Assembly (NCBI RefSeq): GCF_003814875.1 | Contig: NZ_RKQF01000001.1 | Span: 7,750,001 to 7,814,000 of the forward strand | Origin: Streptomyces sp. Ag109_O5-1 | GTDB taxonomy: Bacteria > Actinomycetota > Actinomycetes > Streptomycetales > Streptomycetaceae | Reading direction: 5' to 3' | Length of the DNA: 64,000 nt | In this document: positions 57,435-64,000 of the stretch, in pieces | Layout: each line of letters begins with the position of its first letter | Numbering within the stretch: the stretch's first letter is position 1 | The notes under the pieces: model-generated | Databases searched by the model: none | What the model saw: the letters and a program-made list of their open reading frames with translations, nothing else | What the model was told of the DNA's origin: nothing | Made by a program: the position numbers and the translations under genes

Positions 57435-60017
57435 CTACTGGGCCGCCGCGTCCGCGGCCTGTGCCTTCAGCGCGCGCTCGACGCCCGCGCGGGACTCCGA
57501 GACGAGGCGGGCCAGGGCCGCGTTCGGCTGGGCCGCGGCCAGCCAGGTGTCCGTCCTGGTCAGGGTCTCCTGGGAGACCTGGAGGGACGGGTAGAGGCCG
57601 ATCGCGATCTGCTGGGCGATCTCGTGCGAGCGGGAGTCCCAGACCGACTTCAGGACCTCGAAGTACTTGTCCGTGTACGGCGCCAGCAGCTCACGCTGGT
57701 CGGTCTGGACGAAGCCGCCGATCACCGCCTCCTGCACGGCGTTCGGCAGCTTGTCGGAGTCGATGACCGACGCCCAGGCCTCCGCCTTCGCCTCCTCGGT
57801 CGGACGGGCGGCGCGGGCGGTGGCCGCGTGCCGCTCACCGGCGGCTGTCTTGTCCCGCTCGTACTCGCCCGCGATCTCCGCCTCGTCGAAGCGGCCGACC
57901 GCCGCCAGCCGTTCCACGAACGCCCAGCGCAGCTCGGTGTCGACGGCCAGGCCCTCGATGGTGTGGGTGCCCTGCAGCAGGCTGTCCAGGAGGTCCAGCT
58001 GCTCCGGGGTGCGGGCGGTGGCCGCGAAGGCACGGGCCCAGGCCAGCTGGTGGTCGCTCGCCGGCGCGGCGGAGCGCAGATGGGCCAGCGTGGCGTCGGT
58101 CCAGCGGGTGAGCAGGGCCTCGCGGGCGGTCGGGTCGGCGTACAGCTCGACGGCGAGCTTCACCTGGCGGTGCAGGGACTGCACGACACCGATGTCGGAC
58201 TCCTTGCCGATGCCGGACAGCACCAGCGACAGGTACTCGCGGGTCGGCAGTTCGGCGTCGCGGGTCATGTCCCAGGCCGACGCCCAGCACAGGGCGCGCG
58301 GGAGGGAGGACTCGAAGTCGCCCAGGTGCTCGGTGACGAAGTGCAGGGACTTCTCGTCCAGGCGGACCTTGGCGTACGACAGGTCGTCGTCGTTGAGCAG
58401 GAACACCGCCGGGCGGCGGCGGCCGGTCAGCTGCGGTACGGCCGTCAGCTCGCCGTCCACGTCCAGTTCGATGCGGTCGGTGCGGACCAGCTTGCCGGTC
58501 GCCTCGTCGAGGTCGTACAGGCCGATCGCGATCCGGTGCGGACGCAGCGTCGGCTCGCCCTTGGCACCGGCCGGCAGCGCCGGGGCCTCCTGGCGGATGG
58601 CGAAGGAGGTGACGACACCGGCCCCTCCTTCGCCGTCTGTCTCCACCTCCGGACGCAGGATGTTGATGCCCGCCGTCTGCAGCCACTTCTTCGACCAGGT
58701 GCTCAGGTCACGCCCGGAGGTCTCCTCCAGGGCGCCCAGCAGGTCCGACAGGCGTGTGTTGCCGTACGCGTGCCGCTTGAAGTACGCCTGCACACCGGCG
58801 AAGAACTCGTCCATGCCGACGTACGCGACGAGCTGCTTCAGGACGGACGCGCCCTTGGCGTACGTGATGCCGTCGAAGTTGACGAGCACGTCGTCCAGGT
58901 CGCGGATCTCCGCCATGATCGGGTGCGTGGAGGGCAGCTGGTCCTGCCGGTACGCCCAGGTCTTCATGGAGTTGGCGAACGTCGTCCACGAGTGCGGCCA
59001 GCGCGAGCCGGGCGCGTACGCCTGGCAGGCGATGGAGGTGTACGTGGCGAACGACTCGTTCAGCCACAGGTCGTTCCACCACTCCATGGTGACCAGGTCG
59101 CCGAACCACATGTGGGCCAGCTCGTGCAGGATGGTCTCGGCCCGCGTCTCGTACGCCGCGTCGGTCACCTTGGACCGGAAGACGTACTGGTCGCGGATGG
59201 TCACCGCGCCCGCGTTCTCCATCGCGCCCGCGTTGAACTCCGGCACGAACAGCTGGTCGTACTTCTTGAACGGGTAGTCGTAGTCGAACTTCTCCTGGAA
59301 CCAGTCGAAGCCCTGCCGGGTCACCTCGAAGATCGCGTCCGAGTCCAGGAACTCGGCCAGCGACGGACGGCAGTAGATGCCCAGCGGCACGCTCTGCCCG
59401 TCCTTCTCGTACACGCTGTGCACGGAGTGGTACGGGCCGACGATCAGGGCGGTGATGTACGACGAGATACGCGGCGTCGGCTCGAAGACCCAGGTGTCGT
59501 CCTTGGGCTCGGGCGTCGGCGAGTTGGAGATCACGGTCCAGCCGGTCGGAGCCTTCACCGTGAACTGGAAGGTCGCCTTCAGGTCCGGCTGCTCGAAGGA
59601 GGCGAAGACCCGGCGGGCGTCCGGCACCTCGAACTGGGTGTACAGGTACGCCTGCTCGTCGACCGGGTCGACGAACCGGTGCAGACCCTCACCCGTGTTG
59701 GTGTACGCGCAGTCCGCGACCACGCGGAGCACGTTGCGGCCCGCCAGCAGGCCCGGCAGTGCGATCCGGGAGTCCGCGAAGACCTCGGCCGCGTCGAGCG
59801 CGTCGCCGTTCAGGGTGACCTCGTGGACCGCCGGGGCGACCAGATCGATGAAGGACGCGGCGCCGGATTCGGCGACGTCGAAGCGCACCGTGGTCACGGA
59901 CCGGTAGGTACCGCCCTCCTGCGCGCCGGAGAGGTCGAGATCGATCTCGTACGAGTCAACGGTGAGCAGCTTCGCCCGCTGCTGTGCCTCTTCGCGAGTC
60001 AGGTTTGTGCCAGGCAC
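57435..60017 (-). CDS. pepN: aminopeptidase N
   Basis: 860-residue M1 zinc metallopeptidase removing N-terminal residues from peptides in the cytoplasm. The substrate-binding GAMENAG motif is near residue 266 and the zinc motif HELAHMWFGDLVTMEWWN (HExxH) near 296, with the distant Glu in LWLNESFATY. The C-terminal ERAP1-like helical domain is complete. GTG 60017 follows CGAGGAGATG. It is a monocistronic gene with its own terminator. Length and motifs match Streptomyces lividans PepN. Confidence 0.95.
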   Translation of the reverse strand: MPGTNLTREEAQQRAKLLTVDSYEIDLDLSGAQEGGTYRSVTTVRFDVAESGAASFIDLVAPAVHEVTLNGDALDAAEVFADSRIALPGLLAGRNVLRVVADCAYTNTGEGLHRFVDPVDEQAYLYTQFEVPDARRVFASFEQPDLKATFQFTVKAPTGWTVISNSPTPEPKDDTWVFEPTPRISSYITALIVGPYHSVHSVYEKDGQSVPLGIYCRPSLAEFLDSDAIFEVTRQGFDWFQEKFDYDYPFKKYDQLFVPEFNAGAMENAGAVTIRDQYVFRSKVTDAAYETRAETILHELAHMWFGDLVTMEWWNDLWLNESFATYTSIACQAYAPGSRWPHSWTTFANSMKTWAYRQDQLPSTHPIMAEIRDLDDVLVNFDGITYAKGASVLKQLVAYVGMDEFFAGVQAYFKRHAYGNTRLSDLLGALEETSGRDLSTWSKKWLQTAGINILRPEVETDGEGGAGVVTSFAIRQEAPALPAGAKGEPTLRPHRIAIGLYDLDEATGKLVRTDRIELDVDGELTAVPQLTGRRRPAVFLLNDDDLSYAKVRLDEKSLHFVTEHLGDFESSLPRALCWASAWDMTRDAELPTREYLSLVLSGIGKESDIGVVQSLHRQVKLAVELYADPTAREALLTRWTDATLAHLRSAAPASDHQLAWARAFAATARTPEQLDLLDSLLQGTHTIEGLAVDTELRWAFVERLAAVGRFDEAEIAGEYERDKTAAGERHAATARAARPTEEAKAEAWASVIDSDKLPNAVQEAVIGGFVQTDQRELLAPYTDKYFEVLKSVWDSRSHEIAQQIAIGLYPSLQVSQETLTRTDTWLAAAQPNAALARLVSESRAGVERALKAQAADAAAQ

Positions 60018-60095
60018 GCGGTCATCTCCTCGTTATGTGTGGGTTGCGCCATCCTTCCATGGGACAGTGCCCGGGACGTCGAGGGAAAACCCGAG

Positions 60096-60163
60096 AGATT
60101 GCAGTGCCCCGTAAGGGGCGCGGGGAACTGCGCGACCAGCCACGACGGTGCCGCAGTCGCACG
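60096..60163. repeat. dispersed intergenic repeat, copy between pepN and asd
   Basis: Contains CCCCGTAAGGGGCGCGGGG and AACTGCGCGACCAGCC, shared with the copies at 15713-15745, 34640-34670 and inside the permease gene at 20475-20512. It includes a short dyad around CCCCGTAAGGGG that could act as a terminator for asd. Confidence 0.75.
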
Positions 60164-60202
60164 ACGGCAGACCGCGGCACCCCTGAGGCGCTTGAGACCC
60201 CC

Positions 60203-61219
60203 TTACTTCGACAGCTCCACCGCCACCAGCTCCGCGATCTGCACGGCGTTCAGCGCAGCGCCCTTGCGGAGGTTGTCGTTGGAGACGAACAGCGCGAGAC
60301 CGTTGTCCACCGTCTCGTCGCGGCGGATCCGGCCGACGTACGACGGGTCCTGGCCGGCCGCCTGCAGCGGGGTCGGGATGTCGGAGAGCTCGACACCCGG
60401 CGCCTCGGCGAGCAGCTCGGTCGCCCGTTCGGGGCTGATCGGGCGGGCGAACCGGGCGTTCAGCTGGAGGGAGTGCCCGGAGAACACCGGGACGCGCACA
60501 CAGGTGCCGGAGACCTTCAGCTCGGGGAGCTCCAGGATCTTGCGGGACTCGTTGCGCAGCTTCTGCTCCTCGTCGGTCTCGTTCAGACCGTCGTCGACGA
60601 GGTTGCCGGCGAACGGCAGCACGTTGAAGGCGATGGGCCGCTTGTAGACCTGCGGCTCGGGGAAGTCGACCGCCGAGCCGTCGTGGGTCAGCTTCTCCGC
60701 GTCGGCGGCCACCTTCTGCACCTGGCCGTGCAGTTCGGCGACGCCCGCGAGACCGGAGCCGGAGACCGCCTGGTAGGTGGTCGCGACCAGCGCCTGAAGG
60801 CCCGCCTCCCGGTCCAGCACCTTCAGGACCGGCATCGCGGCCATCGTGGTGCAGTTCGGGTTGGCGATGATGCCCTTGGGGCGGTCCGCGATCGCGTGCG
60901 GGTTGACCTCGGAGACGACCAGCGGGACCTCGGGGTCCTTGCGCCAGGCGGAGGAGTTGTCGATCACGACGGCACCCTGTGAGGCGACCTTCTCGGCCAG
61001 CGCCTTCGAGGTGGCCCCGCCCGCCGAGAACAGCACGATGTCCAGGCCGGTGTAGTCGGCGGTCGCCGCGTCCTCCACCGTCACACCGTCGAGCACGGTC
61101 CCGGCCGAGCGGGCCGAGGCGAACAGGCGCAGCTCCGTGGCCGGGAAGTTGCGCTCCGTGAGGATCCTGCGCATGACCGTGCCGACCTGACCGGTGGCTC
61201 CGACGATTCCGACCCTCAC
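60203..61219 (-). CDS. asd: aspartate-semialdehyde dehydrogenase
   Basis: 338 residues. It reduces aspartyl phosphate to aspartate semialdehyde with NADPH, feeding lysine, diaminopimelate, threonine and methionine synthesis. NADP-binding GATGQVGTVM is at residues 8-17, the catalytic Cys123 is in NPNCTT, and the proton-transfer His is in FSGHSLQLN near residue 245. GTG 61219 follows AGGGAGTCACC. The usual lysC partner is not adjacent on the left side; pepN lies downstream instead. Full-length and intact. Confidence 0.95.
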   Translation of the reverse strand: MRVGIVGATGQVGTVMRRILTERNFPATELRLFASARSAGTVLDGVTVEDAATADYTGLDIVLFSAGGATSKALAEKVASQGAVVIDNSSAWRKDPEVPLVVSEVNPHAIADRPKGIIANPNCTTMAAMPVLKVLDREAGLQALVATTYQAVSGSGLAGVAELHGQVQKVAADAEKLTHDGSAVDFPEPQVYKRPIAFNVLPFAGNLVDDGLNETDEEQKLRNESRKILELPELKVSGTCVRVPVFSGHSLQLNARFARPISPERATELLAEAPGVELSDIPTPLQAAGQDPSYVGRIRRDETVDNGLALFVSNDNLRKGAALNAVQIAELVAVELSK

Positions 61220-61517
61220 GGTGACTCCCTCTGCGTACGTTGACGTGTGTCTGCGGCCTTTCCATCATGCGGCCGACCCGGGTCAGCCTGTCCAATTCTT
61301 TGCGCGCCACGCCCACCGACTGGACCAGCCGCCCCGTGGAACTCCCGCTCGCACCCGCGCTGAGCTGCAGAAATTACCTCTCCGTGGCCGTCGCGCCGCA
61401 AGCTGTGCTGCGCCGGGCGCCGGTGTGACGTACGCCTCGGAAAAGATTTCGGCGCCCCGGCCGAACGTTTCCGGGGGCTGCGGCGTCGTAGGGGAAACGC
61501 AGTGAGGGGGGTGGGTC

Positions 61518-62045
61518 GTGCTGCGCAGAAAGGCCCGCCGCGCCCAGGAGGACCAACAAGGGGATCCTCTGGACGCGGACCAGGAGCGCAGGGTGCGGGC
61601 GGTGCTCGCGCTGGGCGGCGTACCGCAGGCGGACCTGCCGGACGGGGTACAGCAGGTACGCCTGCGGTTGCTGGAGCGGACCGCGAACGGCCAGGAGGCC
61701 CCGCGGGACGTCTCGGCGTGGGCGGCGGTCGTCGCCTCCCGCCTCGCCATGGACTGGCACCGCGCCAAACGCCGCCAGGAACGCCTCGGCGAACGGCTGG
61801 CCTCCCTCCGCCAGCCCGACCACGCCCTCGGCGAGGACCGCAGCCTGCTCTCCGTCGCCGTCGCCCGCGGCCTGGACGACCTGACGGACGCCCAGCGCCA
61901 GATCCTCGTCCTGCGTTTCTACGCCGACCTGCCGGTACGCGGGATAGCCGAGGAACTCGGCATCCCCGAGGGCACGGTCAAGAGCCGGCTGCACACGGCG
62001 GTACGGGCCCTGCGCGCCCGCCTGCACGAGGACGAGGTGGTGTGA
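61518..62045 (+). CDS. ECF-type RNA polymerase sigma factor
   Basis: 175 residues. Region 2 is seen around DGVQQVRLRLLERTANGQEA and SRLAMDWHRAKRRQER (DNA-melting/core-binding helices), and region 4 is a clear helix-turn-helix (RGLDDLTDAQRQILVLRFYA, GIAEELGIPEGTVKSRLHTA). It directs polymerase to a small regulon. The next gene encodes a membrane protein that may be its anti-sigma factor. GGGGGG precedes GTG 61518. Confidence 0.88.
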   Translation: MLRRKARRAQEDQQGDPLDADQERRVRAVLALGGVPQADLPDGVQQVRLRLLERTANGQEAPRDVSAWAAVVASRLAMDWHRAKRRQERLGERLASLRQPDHALGEDRSLLSVAVARGLDDLTDAQRQILVLRFYADLPVRGIAEELGIPEGTVKSRLHTAVRALRARLHEDEVV

Positions 62046-62047
62046 GC

Positions 62048-62830
62048 ATGACCGCCGAACACGAGAACAACGCCGGTGGGCCGGGGAATGCCGTTGGGCC
62101 GGGCGAGGTCGATGCCCTGCTCGCCGTCCTCATGGACGAGCCGCTCTCCGCCGAGCAGCGGGCCGATCCCGCCTTCATGGCCGAGCACCGGGCCGCGACC
62201 GCCGACGTGGCGCTGCTGCGCGAGCAACTCGGGATCATCGGGGCCACCCTCGCCGGGCCACCCCCTGCGGCAGTCCGCCCCCGTCCGCATCCCGGTCCCC
62301 GCCCCCGCCCGGCCGGGCGCCGCCGCCCCTGGCAGCACCCCGGCGTGCGGGCCGTCGGACTCGCCGGTGCCCTCGCGGCCGCGTTCGCCTCGGTCGTGCT
62401 CGGCATCGGCTGGCTCGCGGCGAACGGCGGCTCGAGCTCCATGTCGAACGGCAGCGCCGACAAGGCCGCCGCCGGCGGCCGCGCGTCGGACGCGGAGTCC
62501 GCCGGCGGCCCCGGCTACCTCGCCTGCGCCCGGCTCGTCGTCGAGGGCACGGTGACCGGCGTGCACCGGATCCCGCACACCGGCGAGGAACGGGTCACCC
62601 TGAAGGTGACCCGCGCCTACAAACCGGCGAAGACCGCCGCCGAGGTCGACGTCCTCTTCGAGTCCGGCGCCGACGACCGGATCCGCGCGGGCGCCCGTCT
62701 CCTGGTCGGTGTCACGGCCGGGCAGCAGATCCCCGACCGGTACGCGGTGGGGGAGTCGGACATCGCGCCGGAGCGCGCCCGGATCGTCCACGACCTGCCC
62801 GAGTCGCGCACCCTGACCTGCCGGAAGTGA
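62048..62830 (+). CDS. single-pass membrane protein, putative anti-sigma partner
   Basis: 260 residues: a helical cytoplasmic N-terminus (PGEVDALLAVLMDEPLSAEQ), a basic Arg/Pro patch, one membrane helix (VRAVGLAGALAAAFASVVLG), a Ser/Ala linker and a beta-rich extracellular domain (VEGTVTGVHRIPHTGEERVT) with two or three cysteines. A start 2 bases after the sigma-factor stop and this N-in topology fit an anti-sigma factor sensing an envelope signal, but no zinc HxxxCxxC motif is present, so it is not a ZAS protein. Confidence 0.75.
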   Translation: MTAEHENNAGGPGNAVGPGEVDALLAVLMDEPLSAEQRADPAFMAEHRAATADVALLREQLGIIGATLAGPPPAAVRPRPHPGPRPRPAGRRRPWQHPGVRAVGLAGALAAAFASVVLGIGWLAANGGSSSMSNGSADKAAAGGRASDAESAGGPGYLACARLVVEGTVTGVHRIPHTGEERVTLKVTRAYKPAKTAAEVDVLFESGADDRIRAGARLLVGVTAGQQIPDRYAVGESDIAPERARIVHDLPESRTLTCRK

Positions 62831-62843
62831 ACCGCAAGTGAAA

Positions 62844-62873
62844 GGGGCGGGCGCCCCGCAGGACGCCCGCCCC
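62844..62873. terminator. terminator hairpin between convergent genes
   Basis: GGGGCGGGCG (62844-62853) pairs with CGCCCGCCCC (62864-62873) around a 10-base loop. It lies between the membrane partner gene and the convergent secreted-protein gene. Confidence 0.8.
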
Positions 62874-62889
62874 CCAGCACCGCAATCGC

Positions 62890-64000
62890 TTACGGCGTGA
62901 CCTTCTCGATCTTCACGCTGCCGGTGCCCGCGACCGTGCCGAGCGCGTCGACCAGCTGGACCTGGCCGAAGAACTCACGTCCCTCGGGGGCCGCCGCGGC
63001 CGCCGTGGCCTGCCCGGTCACCGTGGCCGACGCACCCGTGCCGAGCTGCACCGGCGTCGAGCCGTCGACGGTGACGCTGCCGAGCGCGGCGGAGAAGAAC
63101 ACGTCGCTGTAGTCGTAGTCGGTGGTGCCCGACGGGACCGAGTAGCCGACGACCTTGACGGTGTAGATGCCGGCGGCCGGCTTGGCGATGGACACCGCCT
63201 CCTCCGAGTCGCCGTCGGCGGACTGCGCGACCTGCTTGCCGGACGCGTCGTACACGGTCAGGTCGAGGTCGGCGGCCGTGTCGGAGACCTTCCCGATGGC
63301 CACGTCCAGCGAGGTCGCGCCCTCGGGCACGGTCACCGTGGTGGTCTGGGTCTCGCCCTCCTTGATCGACGGGCGGGCCGTCTTCGAGGAGCCGAGCGGG
63401 CCGCCGACCAGCCTGCCGTCGAGGGCGGCGAACTTGTTCGTCACCTTCCAGGAGGCGGTGACCGGGGTGCCGACCTGGGCCTCGGGCACGGTCACGGTCT
63501 CCGGGTCGAAGGCCGCGCCGAGCACGGTGACGTCCAGCTCGTAGGGGTTGTCGAGCAGCGGCGAGGTACGGCGCGCCTCGACCTCGATCTCCCAGACGCC
63601 GGCCTGCGGGGCTGCGTACGAACGCACGTCGGGCTTGCAGCCGTTGCCGTTCAGGTAGTTGTTGTAGCAGTACGGGGTACCGGTGTTGTCGACCGGAGTG
63701 CCGTACGGGTGGATGGCGATGAACCGGGTCTGGCTCTTGTCGGCGAGCCCGCTCATCGCGACCTCGAGGGAGGTGGCACCCTCGGGCACGGTCACGAAGT
63801 ACGACGTGGAGCTGTTGCGCTGCACCGAACTCGACGCGGAGTAGGTGTAGTCGACCGGAGCGGACACCACGACGGTCGTCAGGATCTGCTTGTCGACGCC
63901 CTCGGTCCGCGGGTCGTCGACGTCCAGGATCGCGGACTTGATGCCGGAACTCCTGGGCTGCGCCTGCACCTTGACCGTCACCGGCTGGTTCAGCGGCAGC
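62890..64000 (-). CDS. C-terminal part of a large secreted protein, probably S8 protease
   Basis: Runs off the right edge; 370 codons of the 3' end are visible. It is beta-rich with two PPC-like sandwiches that share the motif VPEGATSL(E/D)VA, and segments such as IHPYGTPVDNTG, YAAPQAGVWEIEVEAR and IAKPAAGIYTVKVVG. These resemble the C-terminal accessory domains of subtilisin-like (S8) serine proteases, and from memory an S8 protease gene lies at this position in S. coelicolor. The catalytic domain is outside the window, so this call is inferred. It ends at TAA 62890-62892. Confidence 0.7.
   Translation of the reverse strand, partial: LPLNQPVTVKVQAQPRSSGIKSAILDVDDPRTEGVDKQILTTVVVSAPVDYTYSASSSVQRNSSTSYFVTVPEGATSLEVAMSGLADKSQTRFIAIHPYGTPVDNTGTPYCYNNYLNGNGCKPDVRSYAAPQAGVWEIEVEARRTSPLLDNPYELDVTVLGAAFDPETVTVPEAQVGTPVTASWKVTNKFAALDGRLVGGPLGSSKTARPSIKEGETQTTTVTVPEGATSLDVAIGKVSDTAADLDLTVYDASGKQVAQSADGDSEEAVSIAKPAAGIYTVKVVGYSVPSGTTDYDYSDVFFSAALGSVTVDGSTPVQLGTGASATVTGQATAAAAAPEGREFFGQVQLVDALGTVAGTGSVKIEKVTP

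Overview
The window is chromosomal DNA of a Streptomyces or a very close relative. The evidence is the very high G+C, the strong third-position G/C bias, frequent GTG and TTG starts, and a gene set I recognise from Streptomyces chromosomes: ssbB, a tandem dynamin-like pair, a thioester surface protein with an LAATG sorting signal, the chitosan-oligosaccharide csn operon, a DUF397 gene and a PadR-ABC operon. From memory the gene order follows the S. coelicolor SCO2637-SCO2685 interval in inverted orientation; I could not check this by alignment. No phage, insertion sequence or CRISPR array was seen.

Layout. 1-6.7 kb: tRNA-Arg, two dynamin-like GTPases, ssbB and the surface protein. 6.7-11.6 kb looks like a variable insert: a zinc-ribbon protein, an SDR oxidoreductase, an orphan full-length rpoA, a divergent stand-alone Tudor-like protein, gene remnants, a membrane protein and a Nudix hydrolase. 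11.8-14.6 kb: ettA, a thioesterase and a conserved unknown. 14.6-21.8 kb: an ABC exporter with two very large FtsX-type permeases and an ATPase carrying an AbrB-like tail. 21.9-23.4 kb: truncated haemoglobin and a PCMT-like methyltransferase.

23.5-34.4 kb is the most interesting block. Seven co-oriented genes encode a GlnX-like membrane sensor, a GlnH-like binding protein, an uncharacterised helical protein, PknG, a PP2C phosphatase, a vWA protein and a FHA protein. It joins the mycobacterial GlnX-GlnH-PknG amino-acid sensing module to a kinase/phosphatase/vWA set resembling the TerY-P triad, with a FHA phosphothreonine reader. The kinase, phosphatase and FHA protein each carry two zinc ribbons.

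34.8-41.7 kb is the csnR-csnEFGHK set: ROK regulator, solute-binding lipoprotein, two permeases, GH4 enzyme and sugar kinase, with a palindromic operator before csnR. 41.8-48.3 kb holds a secreted DUF5707 protein, membrane proteins, a Uma2 nuclease, an MscS channel, an HNH protein, a toxin-antitoxin-like pair, and an apparent deletion scar that removed the 5' ends of a divergent HATPase/XRE pair. 48.3-51 kb is a PadR-controlled ABC exporter. 51-57 kb holds malQ preceded by a small repeat peptide, a TetR/flavin monooxygenase pair separated by a 14-bp operator array, and two tiny ORFs before an M14 carboxypeptidase. 57-64 kb holds pepN, asd, an ECF sigma factor with its membrane partner, and the 3' end of a large secreted protein.

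Functions and symbols rest on motifs seen in the translations plus recalled family knowledge. Start codons were chosen from ribosome-binding sites and family length.
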